From contig CALZHS010000023.1 in NCBI GenBank assembly GCA_945787265.1, positions 1 through 25,863 on the forward strand: 25,863 bases of DNA, written 5' to 3'. The notes beneath the pieces are model-generated. The model was not told the origin of the DNA. It did no database searches and saw only the letters and a program-made list of their open reading frames with translations. Shown here piece after piece: positions 1-7,171 of this stretch; the stretch's first letter is position 1; every line of letters begins with the position of its first letter. The DNA comes from an uncultured Gammaproteobacteria bacterium. Lineage in GTDB: Bacteria; Pseudomonadota; Gammaproteobacteria; GCA-001735895. The position numbers and the translations under genes are program-made.

Positions 1-297
1 CGCAAAGTAGAGTAGCCCCAGACTGACAATTCCGCTCAGGCTGCGAATAGCGTGATCCAGTGGGCGACGGGTGGCAAGTGCGGTCAAACCAGCAGTCGAA
101 AACAGGATAACCCAGAAAAATCCGCTCGCGAACAGGTAGCGGAATAACATGACCTCGCCCAGGGGGTATTCCCGGTTAACCAGTTCGCGAACCGCGGCAC
201 TCAGCAATGCCATCAGCAGCATGTTTCCAATAAAGGTCGCTATCCCGAGCGAGGGGTGGTCGTGGTGTCTGTTAACCAGGCTGGAAGATAATGCCAT
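1..297 (-). CDS. EamA/DMT-family membrane transporter, N-terminal 99 residues (runs off the window)
   Basis: The frame is open from the ATG at 297 to the window edge, so the protein is cut at its C-terminal side. The visible part has hydrophobic segments at about residues 18-36 and 50-74 and the start of a third near 87-99. The charged RELVNREYPLGEVMLFR stretch between the first two and the LFRYLFAS sequence resemble the first EamA repeat of drug/metabolite transporters, which normally have ten helices. It should sit in the inner membrane and export or import a small metabolite; the substrate cannot be told. It lies on the same strand as the two diguanylate cyclases but 132 bases away, with its own possible promoter and a leader hairpin. 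Confidence 0.7.
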   Translation of the reverse strand, partial: MALSSSLVNRHHDHPSLGIATFIGNMLLMALLSAAVRELVNREYPLGEVMLFRYLFASGFFWVILFSTAGLTALATRRPLDHAIRSLSGIVSLGLLYFA

Positions 298-359
298 TTA
301 GCGGTCTCGAGTCAGGCTTTCTTGCTTATCGCAGGTAGGCCAACAGACCGCGAAGTATA
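298..359 (-). promoter_or_regulatory. Possible promoter and structured leader of the EamA gene
   Basis: On the minus strand a TATACT -10-like hexamer (359-354) precedes the ATG at 297; no good -35 is visible. The leader between them is bracketed by a perfect 7-base inverted repeat, GCGGTCT (351-345) and AGACCGC (307-301), which ends three bases before the start codon and includes the only purine-rich sequence that could act as ribosome binding site. The rest of 298-429 holds nothing else I recognise. Confidence 0.25.
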
Positions 360-429
360 CTCAATCCAACCTCGCGCCGATACGTTGACTAACGCTATCG
401 CCTCGGCACACCGCAGCCTGGGAGATTAA

Positions 430-1929
430 CTAAGTGGAGGCTTCAGCTTTGAAAAAGCCGAAGTTATTTTTCCCCTGGCGCTTGATCTGGTACATCGCCT
501 TATCCGCCGATCGTATCAACGCTTCAGCGGTCGTGCCATTTTCCGGGTATACCGAAATACCGATGCTTGCGCTAACCGATACCTCGACTTTTTCAACCCG
601 AATGGGTTGTATGATTTGCTTGATCAGGCCGGCAGCAATGCGCTCGGCAACCACAAGCTCCGGCAGGCTTGACAGAATGATAATGAACTCGTCACCACCA
701 ATACGTGCCACGGTATCCGTTTCACGAATTTCAGCCTTGATACGAAGCGCAGTAGCCTGTAATACCAGGTCACCGAGTTCATGGCCATGCTCATCATTAA
801 CTGCCTTGAATCCATCAAGATCCAGGAACATGACCGCTGACATCTGTCCCGTGCGCCGCGCCTCGGCGAGCGACTGATCAAGCCGGTCCTTGCAAAGACG
901 CAGACTCGGTAGTCCGGTCAGGGCGTCATGGTTCGCCAGGAAATGAAGCTCGGCGGCGATTTTTTCACGTTCCTTTATCTCGCCTTCGAGTTGTTTCACC
1001 GTATCTGCGAGTTTACGCGTGCGGCTTTTTACCATTGCCTCAAGCGAATCACGGGCTTCCCGCAGGCTCATTTCGGTCTGGGTTTGCTGGGTAATATCCT
1101 GCACCACGCCAATCGACTGAATCACGTCACCAGTTGCAGAGCGCAATGCGGTAGCCTGCTCGCGCACCCAGCGCATCTCGCCATCGGACCGGTGTATCCG
1201 GTACTCCACGCTGTAATCTTCGCCGTTCTGCTCATGCCCGCTGTAAATTTCCATCAGGTTCACCTGGTCTTCAGGATGAACATCTTCAATATAGTCTGCC
1301 CGTGAAGAAACCATGCTCTGGTATTCATCAACCGAGGAACCGTGGATCCTGGCGAAACCCTCGCTGAGATCGGCATAGGTTGCGGTGATCGGGTCATAGG
1401 TGAAATGACCGATATCGGTAATCGCCTCGACCTGCTGCGCGATAGCGTCACGGTGCTCAAGCTTTTGCTGGTAAATTTTACGTTCGGTAATGTCCTGCAA
1501 CAGGCAAAACGAGGAGCTTATTTCGCCATTTTCATCCTTTTCGATCATGCCAATTTCGTAGATGAACCTGACCTCGCCATCGTTACGCAAAATCCGATAC
1601 TCGATATCGTGCGCACCGGCGTCTCCCTGTGAATTATAGGATTCGGTATAAAACGCCCGGTCCTCCGGATGCACGGTATTGAGCATGAGGTCCCAGGCAT
1701 TCTGCGACTGCATTATCTCCGCAACGGTCCGATCGAATATACCGGCATAGCCGTTGGAGCAGGATTTGAGAAGCCCGGTTCCAAAGTCCCACTGGCAGTG
1801 CCCAATATGCGCCACTTGCTCGGTCGCATCAAGAAACAGTTCCTGATGGCGCAGTCTTTCAACTTCAGCTTCGAGTTTAGAAGTATCCGGGTAATGCTTT
1901 GTTTCTGCGGGCAGGCTTAAATCGTTCAT
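430..1929 (-). CDS. Diguanylate cyclase with two PAS domains
   Basis: A 499-residue cytoplasmic protein that should make cyclic di-GMP from two GTP. Two PAS_3-like domains lie at about 34-148 and 169-282, each ending in a typical QDIT sequence, followed by a coiled-coil linker (about 285-330) and a GGDEF domain (331-493). The active-site GGDEF is intact at 411-415, the metal-binding DLDGF is at 370-374, and the inhibitory RxxD site (RETD, 402-405) stands exactly five residues before GGDEF, so an active, product-inhibited cyclase is expected. No membrane segment or EAL domain is present. It lies 32 bases downstream of a second diguanylate cyclase on the same strand, whose GGDEF domain is very similar, so the pair probably arose by tandem duplication and is cotranscribed. 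The signal sensed is unknown. Confidence 0.93.
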   Translation of the reverse strand: MNDLSLPAETKHYPDTSKLEAEVERLRHQELFLDATEQVAHIGHCQWDFGTGLLKSCSNGYAGIFDRTVAEIMQSQNAWDLMLNTVHPEDRAFYTESYNSQGDAGAHDIEYRILRNDGEVRFIYEIGMIEKDENGEISSSFCLLQDITERKIYQQKLEHRDAIAQQVEAITDIGHFTYDPITATYADLSEGFARIHGSSVDEYQSMVSSRADYIEDVHPEDQVNLMEIYSGHEQNGEDYSVEYRIHRSDGEMRWVREQATALRSATGDVIQSIGVVQDITQQTQTEMSLREARDSLEAMVKSRTRKLADTVKQLEGEIKEREKIAAELHFLANHDALTGLPSLRLCKDRLDQSLAEARRTGQMSAVMFLDLDGFKAVNDEHGHELGDLVLQATALRIKAEIRETDTVARIGGDEFIIILSSLPELVVAERIAAGLIKQIIQPIRVEKVEVSVSASIGISVYPENGTTAEALIRSADKAMYQIKRQGKNNFGFFKAEAST

Positions 1930-1961
1930 GTTTTGGCTAAATCGAATTTGTACATTAAAAA

Positions 1962-3947
1962 CTAGAGACTCACAGAATCCACAAATCCGAAACTGTTCTT
2001 GCCCTTACGCTTGATTTCGTACATGGCCTTGTCAGCGGCGCGGATTAATTTTTCGGCGGTGGTGCCGTGCTCGGGATAGAGTGAAATGCCGATACTCGCG
2101 GTTATCGTGACTTCAACGTCTTTGATTTTAAGAGGTTTCGCAACCTGCTCGATCACGGTTGCCGCAATTCGTTCCGCGATCGCTGTTTCCGGCAGACTGG
2201 ACAGGATAATAACAAACTCGTCTCCACCGATTCGCGCAACCGTATCCGTTTCGCGAATTTCTGACTTGATACGATCCGCGGTCGTCTTTAATACCATGTC
2301 CCCGAAATCATGGCCGTACTGATCATTGATTTCCTTGAATCCATCCAGGTCCACGAACATAACCGCCGAGGTTTGACGATTACGGCGGGCTTCTGCCAGG
2401 GACTGGTCGAGGCGGTCTTTGCACAGGCGCAAACTCGGCAGCCCGGTGAGAGCATCGTGGTTGGCCAGGAAGTCCAGTTCGGCCGCAATTTTTTCACGTT
2501 CTTCAATTTCGACCTGCAGCTGCTTGACGGTATTCGCCAGTTCGCGGGTACGTTCAACAACCTGCTGCTCGAGCGAATCTCTGGCACCTATGATTTCCTG
2601 CTCGGACTGCTTTTGCCGGGTGATATCCTGCAGCACGCCGATCGATTGCTCCGGTATGCCGTGCGTCATCAGGTAGGCCCGACCTGTCTCGCGCACCCAG
2701 CGCAGCTCCCCGTCAGCGCGCCTGAGACGGAACTCCACCTGCCAATCACCCCCCTCGGAAAGAAACTTGTCGTATGCCTTTTGTACCCGGGCAAGATCAT
2801 CGGCGTATATTATTTCGCTGGACCCCTCGGTTGACACAAGCCGGGTGACAATCTGCTCACAGTCTATACCGTAGATACGAGCCAGGCCTGGACTTACGAA
2901 GAGGTACTTCTGCTTGATTTCATCGTAGATAAAGTGCCCAATCTCGGTGATCGCCTCGGCCTGGTTAGCCAGCGCATCCTTGTACAGCAGTTCCTGTTCG
3001 CGTGCGACGCGCTCGGTGATATCCTGAATTACCCCGAGTGTCTGCCGCACCCGTCCGTCACTAAATAGCTTGGCCCGGGTAAGTTCGCGCACCCAGCGGA
3101 TTGAACCATCGGTGCGCTTGATGCGAAATTCCAGCGCGCAATCCTGCCCCGTTTCTTTGTAATGCTCATATTCGTCGGCCACTCGCTGGCGATCCTCGCC
3201 AACAATATCTGCAAGATCGTCTTCGACGCTGCGCATTTTTTCCTGGTAAGCCTCGGCCGTGGTTCCGAAAATGCGCGCACAGCCATCACTCAGGTAGACA
3301 TAGCGCTCCTTGTCCTCATCGTAGATAAAATGACCGATGTCGGTGATGGCTTCGGTCTGGCTTGCGAGCTCATCACGATACTCCAGGTCACGTTCGTACC
3401 TGACCTGGTCAGAGACGTCCTGCATGATCCCGAAGCTACCGTGCTCGATCCCATCGTCATCAGTTACGATGACCGCGAATTCGCGGATATGCTTTATCGT
3501 GCCATTATCCAGTACGATTCGATAACGGGCATCCAATGTCTTTCTATCCCGTAATGCCTCCCAGCCTTGCCGGTACTGTTCCTGGTCATCGGGATGGACT
3601 TGCTGCACTGTTTTTTCCCAACTGTCCTGATAGGCCAGTACCTCTTTGACGCTCATATCGTAGAGACTTGCATACTCCTTCGAACAGGATTCAAGCCGAT
3701 CATGCTGGTAGTTCCACTCGTAGTGACCAATCTTTGCCGCCTGCTCGGTTGCGTCAAACAGGCTTTCACGACGCCTCAGCCTCCCCAGTTCGACCTCGAG
3801 CTCTTCCCGGGTCAGACTAGAAAACTCTGTTGCTGGTGCTTGCTGTGCCTGCGCTACCGCTAACGCATCTATTGACGGCATGTAATACCCGGTTAACTTT
3901 GCTTTCGTATAAGCATCAAGTATAGGAGTGATACCCTGTTTTTCCAT
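1962..3947 (-). CDS. Diguanylate cyclase with three PAS domains
   Basis: A 661-residue soluble protein: N-terminal extension (1-65), three PAS_3-like domains (about 66-179, 200-313 and 330-443), a coiled coil (445-492) and a GGDEF domain (493-655). The catalytic GGDEF motif (574-578), the metal site DLDGF (533-537) and the RETD inhibitory site (565-568) are all intact, so c-di-GMP synthesis with product inhibition is expected. The second and third PAS domains resemble each other and the second PAS of the downstream gene (shared EAITDIGHF/EAITEIGHF openings), suggesting PAS duplication inside the family. The gene is first in a two-gene unit with the two-PAS cyclase and is divergent from the FAD oxidase gene, 92 bases away. 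The ligand of the PAS domains cannot be inferred. Confidence 0.93.
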   Translation of the reverse strand: MEKQGITPILDAYTKAKLTGYYMPSIDALAVAQAQQAPATEFSSLTREELEVELGRLRRRESLFDATEQAAKIGHYEWNYQHDRLESCSKEYASLYDMSVKEVLAYQDSWEKTVQQVHPDDQEQYRQGWEALRDRKTLDARYRIVLDNGTIKHIREFAVIVTDDDGIEHGSFGIMQDVSDQVRYERDLEYRDELASQTEAITDIGHFIYDEDKERYVYLSDGCARIFGTTAEAYQEKMRSVEDDLADIVGEDRQRVADEYEHYKETGQDCALEFRIKRTDGSIRWVRELTRAKLFSDGRVRQTLGVIQDITERVAREQELLYKDALANQAEAITEIGHFIYDEIKQKYLFVSPGLARIYGIDCEQIVTRLVSTEGSSEIIYADDLARVQKAYDKFLSEGGDWQVEFRLRRADGELRWVRETGRAYLMTHGIPEQSIGVLQDITRQKQSEQEIIGARDSLEQQVVERTRELANTVKQLQVEIEEREKIAAELDFLANHDALTGLPSLRLCKDRLDQSLAEARRNRQTSAVMFVDLDGFKEINDQYGHDFGDMVLKTTADRIKSEIRETDTVARIGGDEFVIILSSLPETAIAERIAATVIEQVAKPLKIKDVEVTITASIGISLYPEHGTTAEKLIRAADKAMYEIKRKGKNSFGFVDSVSL

Positions 3948-3978
3948 GTACCGGGCGCTTTGCCGGACTTATGCCGAA

Positions 3979-4007
3979 GTGATAAAAATCCTGCGCTGTA
4001 GCATAAT
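3979..4007 (+). promoter_or_regulatory. Candidate sigma-70-like promoter of the FAD-linked oxidase gene
   Basis: GTGATA (3979-3984) and CATAAT (4002-4007) are separated by 17 bases, matching the -35 and -10 consensus at four and five of six positions. It lies 33 bases before the ATG at 4040, in the 92-base region shared with the divergent diguanylate cyclase. Read by eye only. Confidence 0.35.
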
Positions 4008-4039
4008 TCAGGCTGGCATCGGTAACCGGCAACCAGGCT

Positions 4040-5437
4040 ATGAACCATCCGGCAGCGAAACTATCCCCGCGGGAACCCCTGATCGAGCGCCTGCGCGCTA
4101 TCCTCGGTGACCGGGTCAGCACCAGCAGCTCGGTACTCGAGCAGCACGGACGCGGTGAATCCTGGCATCCCGTGCACAAGCCCGATGCGGTTTGTTTCGT
4201 GCAAAGCACCGACGAAGTCGCTGCCATTGTCAAGCTCTGCGCCGAGACCGCAACACCGGTGATCGCGTTTGGTACCGGCACCTCGCTTGAAGGCCAGGTG
4301 CAGGCCGTACAGGGCGGCATTTGCATCGATCTCTCGCAGATGAATCAAGTTCTCGAAGTCAGTAACGAGGATATGGACTGTCGCGTAGAGGCTGGTGTCA
4401 CGCGTCGTCAACTCAACCAGTACCTGCACGATACCGGGTTGTTCTTCCCGATCGACCCCGGTGCCGATACCTCGATCGGCGGCATGGCGGCAACGCGGGC
4501 TTCCGGAACCAACGCGGTGCGCTACGGCACCATGCGCGAAAACGTGCTCGGTCTGACCGTGGTTACCGCCAACGGCGAGATCATCAAAACCGGAACCCGT
4601 GCACGTAAATCCGCGGCCGGCTACGACCTGACGCGCCTCTTTGTCGGCTCCGAGGGTACGCTCGGCGTGATCACCGAGCTTGGCCTGCGACTCTATGGCC
4701 TGACGGAGGCCATTTCGGCCGCTACCGTTAATTTTCCCGACGTACGTTCGGCCGCGGAAGCGACGATTCAGACCATCCAGATGGGCATCCCGATGGCGCG
4801 CATCGAAATTGTCGACAGCGCCTATATAAAGGCGATCAACGCCTACAGTAAAACCGATTACCCGGAGCTCGATACGCTGTTCCTCGAATTCCACGGCACC
4901 CGTGCCGGCGTTGCCGAGCAGGTACAGATGTTTAACGAGATATCACAGGACTTCGGCGCGACCGGATTTCAATGGGCGGAGAAAGAGGAAGATCGCAATC
5001 GACTCTGGCGCGCTCGACATGACGCCTACTACGCGGGTCTCGCCGTTTACCCGGGCTACCGTGGCTACGTTACCGATATTTGCGTACCGATTTCACGGCT
5101 TGCAGACTGTATCGCCGAGACCCAGGCGGACATCGCCGCATCCGGTTTGTTTGCACCCGTTATTGGCCATGTCGGCGACGGTAATTTTCACGCCACCATG
5201 TTCATCGATCCAGACGATGATGCCATGCTTGCCAAAGCGCTCGAACTGGACCATCGCATGGTGCAGCGGGCGCTGGACATGGGCGGCACCTGCACGGGTG
5301 AACACGGCATCGGCATGGGGAAGTTAAAGCATATGCGCAACGAGCACGGTGACGGCGCCGTGGACGTGATGAAAGCGATCAAGACGGCACTGGACCCACA
5401 AAATATCATGAACCCGGGCAAGATTGTCGATTGCTAG
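4040..5437 (+). CDS. FAD-linked oxidase, D-lactate dehydrogenase (cytochrome)/GlcD type
   Basis: A 465-residue flavoprotein of the vanillyl-alcohol-oxidase fold. An N-terminal FAD-binding domain covers about 48-225, with GTGTSLEG (78-85) and the PIDPGAD...GGMAATRASG stretch that cradles FAD. A C-terminal substrate domain carries HVGDGNFH (377-384) and GEHGIG (420-425), the histidine-rich metal/substrate signatures of D-lactate, glycolate and D-2-hydroxyglutarate dehydrogenases, and ends in the usual LDPQNIMNPGKI. Length and motifs fit the LDHD/Dld1 branch best, oxidising D-lactate or another D-2-hydroxy acid to the 2-oxo acid with electrons passed to cytochrome or quinone. No GlcE or GlcF subunit genes lie nearby, favouring a stand-alone dehydrogenase. 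It is monocistronic and shares its stop with the convergent acpH. The exact substrate is uncertain. Confidence 0.88.
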   Translation: MNHPAAKLSPREPLIERLRAILGDRVSTSSSVLEQHGRGESWHPVHKPDAVCFVQSTDEVAAIVKLCAETATPVIAFGTGTSLEGQVQAVQGGICIDLSQMNQVLEVSNEDMDCRVEAGVTRRQLNQYLHDTGLFFPIDPGADTSIGGMAATRASGTNAVRYGTMRENVLGLTVVTANGEIIKTGTRARKSAAGYDLTRLFVGSEGTLGVITELGLRLYGLTEAISAATVNFPDVRSAAEATIQTIQMGIPMARIEIVDSAYIKAINAYSKTDYPELDTLFLEFHGTRAGVAEQVQMFNEISQDFGATGFQWAEKEEDRNRLWRARHDAYYAGLAVYPGYRGYVTDICVPISRLADCIAETQADIAASGLFAPVIGHVGDGNFHATMFIDPDDDAMLAKALELDHRMVQRALDMGGTCTGEHGIGMGKLKHMRNEHGDGAVDVMKAIKTALDPQNIMNPGKIVDC

Positions 5438-6024
5438 CGAGTCTCGATCCCCTGTTCCGCGACGTGTTGCTGCAGCTGCGGGTAAAACTCGAAAAAACCT
5501 TCACGTATCGATACATGATTGCGCTGTAAATCCTCGATCGCGTTGTCAAACTTGTTGGCGAAACGGATGCGCCCCGCGACCCGGTCAAGTGATTCGGCAA
5601 CGGCGTCAAGATCGCGGTAAGACCCAAACCAGTCATAATCGATCATGCGTTGGGTAGCGCGGCGCATGTTGTCGTGTGGCATCATTTCCTGACCTTCGTC
5701 CATACGTTGGTAAAACCCGGTAATCAATTCTTCCAGGCCGCGCCCCTCGAACCGGTCCCAGTGATTAAGCAGCAGATGATCAAAATAGATGTCCAGCGCG
5801 ATGCCTGCAAAACGGCGGCGCCTGGTACTGAAGCCCCGTTTCATCTCCATCACCAGCGGGTGGGAGTCGGTAAACCGGTCAACCATGCGATGATTGCATA
5901 GTCCTGCCTGAACTGGCGCTGGCAGTGAAGCCTGGTCGACACCCCGTGCAAAATCGCCGAGCAGGTTGCCGACCGTCGATTCGACCGTGGGCTGCGCCAA
6001 CACCAGGTGTGCAAAGTGATTCAT
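5434..6024 (-). CDS. acpH: Acyl carrier protein phosphodiesterase (AcpH family)
   Basis: A 196-residue protein matching AcpH in length (about 193 in E. coli) and sequence: the MNHFAHLVLA opening, GNLLGDFARG, HRMVDRFTDSHP, the ALDIYFDHLL segment and the C-terminal FFEFYPQL are family hallmarks. AcpH is a metal-dependent cytoplasmic hydrolase with an HD-like fold that removes the 4'-phosphopantetheine arm from holo-ACP, giving apo-ACP. The histidines and aspartates at NHRMVD and LDIYFDH are the probable metal ligands. The gene is convergent with the FAD oxidase; the two stop codons share the palindrome CTAG (5434-5437), so there is no room for a terminator between them. The start is the ATG at 6024. 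Confidence 0.88.
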   Translation of the reverse strand: MNHFAHLVLAQPTVESTVGNLLGDFARGVDQASLPAPVQAGLCNHRMVDRFTDSHPLVMEMKRGFSTRRRRFAGIALDIYFDHLLLNHWDRFEGRGLEELITGFYQRMDEGQEMMPHDNMRRATQRMIDYDWFGSYRDLDAVAESLDRVAGRIRFANKFDNAIEDLQRNHVSIREGFFEFYPQLQQHVAEQGIETR

Positions 6025-6136
6025 GGCCGCTACTATAAATCAAAAACTTGCATCGAGGCGATCGGGAAAAATGTATTGCGAGGACCAGTTTCCTGCGCTT
6101 TAATCCGCTGTTAACCCAGTCCAGCAGGAACGAACC

Positions 6137-6913
6137 ATGTCTATATCCGCCGTCGATACCCGTTCTGTGACCCCCGAGAGTGATCCGCATTACGAGGACC
6201 GAATCAACCTCGCCGCGGTCTTTCGCATGACCGCCAGGCTCGATATGCATGAGTCGGTGGCCAATCATTTCAGCTATGCGGTATCAGAAGACGGTAGCCA
6301 ATTCCTGGTAAATCCACTGGGACGTCATTTTTCCAATGTGCGTGCCAGCGAACTGTTACTGCTCGACGCCAATGATGACACTACCATGAACAAGCCCAAC
6401 GCGCCTGACCCGACCGCCTGGGCAATTCACAGCGCCATGCATCGCAACGTACCGCAGGCTCGCTGCGTGCTGCACGTACACTCGAAGTACGCCACCGTGC
6501 TGGCATCGATACAGCAGGACGGTCTGCCGCCCATTGATCAGAACACGATGCGTTTCTTCAACCGGGTATCGGTTGACGACGGCTTTGACGGTATGGGGCT
6601 CGGCGACGAGGCCGAACGGTTGAGCACTACCCTGGGCGATAACCGGGTTTTGATCATGGGTAATCACGGCGTGATGACGGTCGGCGAAACCATCGCGATT
6701 GCATTCGACGAGCTCTACTATTTCGAACGCGCCTGCTGCAACTACATTACCGCGTTAATGACCGGCAAACCGTTGCGCGTTGTCAGCGATGCCGTGGCCG
6801 AGAAAACGGCGGGCCAGTGGGATGATTATATAAACCATTCCCGTTATGCCGAGGTTCACCTGCAGGAAGTACGCGCTATCCTCGATCGCGAAGAACCTGA
6901 TTACAAACTGTAA
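6137..6913 (+). CDS. Class II aldolase/adducin family protein
   Basis: A 258-residue protein with the single class II aldolase/adducin domain at about 22-230. The expected zinc ligands are present: HVH (113-115) and the histidine of GNHGVM (177). The glutamate that acts as acid/base in L-fuculose-phosphate aldolase, in a P-x-E-x-x-x-H context, is Thr93 here (DPTAWAIH), so classical sugar-phosphate aldol cleavage is doubtful; related proteins of this subgroup are decarboxylases, epimerases or uncharacterised. The start at 6137 has AGGAAC eight bases upstream. It stands alone on the plus strand, with AcpH divergent upstream and a broken Rieske ferredoxin immediately downstream, which hints that the locus once carried an oxidative catabolic pathway. 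The substrate is unknown. Confidence 0.82.
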   Translation: MSISAVDTRSVTPESDPHYEDRINLAAVFRMTARLDMHESVANHFSYAVSEDGSQFLVNPLGRHFSNVRASELLLLDANDDTTMNKPNAPDPTAWAIHSAMHRNVPQARCVLHVHSKYATVLASIQQDGLPPIDQNTMRFFNRVSVDDGFDGMGLGDEAERLSTTLGDNRVLIMGNHGVMTVGETIAIAFDELYYFERACCNYITALMTGKPLRVVSDAVAEKTAGQWDDYINHSRYAEVHLQEVRAILDREEPDYKL

Positions 6914-6961
6914 CCAGTAGCGACCGAGACCAGGAACAAGCCGACGCCCACCAACGCAGCC

Positions 6962-7136
6962 TCGTCGGGCTTCTTCATCGATAACGTGATCGAATGTCCG
7001 CTGCACCGGGGACGCTTCGACGTGCGTAGCGGCAAGGCGTTGAGCGCCCCGGTTTACATCGACCTGCAAACCTTCCCCGTGCAAATACTTTATAAATACT
7101 GGTCCCGCAAAAGTTGGCATCCTTCAGAACTTTAAT
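6962..7136 (+). pseudogene. Remnant of a Rieske-type [2Fe-2S] ferredoxin (C-terminal half)
   Basis: In the same frame as the aldolase stop, with no start codon, the DNA encodes GFFIDNVIECPLHRGRFDVR followed by SGKALSAPVYIDLQTFPVQ. This is the second half of the small Rieske ferredoxins that feed ring-hydroxylating dioxygenases: the CPLH cluster motif (codons 6995-7006), then GRFDV, TGKAL-like and AP-x-x-x-x-L-x-T-F-P-V. The first cluster motif (C-x-H) and the N-terminal half are missing, and the frame ends at a TAA at 7134-7136 after an unrelated-looking tail. It therefore cannot make a working ferredoxin and is read as a decayed gene. The remainder of 6914-7171 holds nothing else recognisable. 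Confidence 0.65.
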
Positions 7137-7171
7137 CACGGGAATATCCTGCGGCTCCCCGGGAGGATGGC

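Noticed and set aside
4061..4894. 277-codon minus-strand frame inside the FAD oxidase gene
   Set aside because: The plus-strand protein carries FAD-oxidase motifs throughout; the antisense translation resembles nothing and is a codon-bias shadow.
6755..7120. 121-codon minus-strand frame across the aldolase end and downstream region
   Set aside because: The plus strand encodes the aldolase C-terminus and a Rieske ferredoxin remnant here; the antisense frame has no motif and no clear ribosome binding site.
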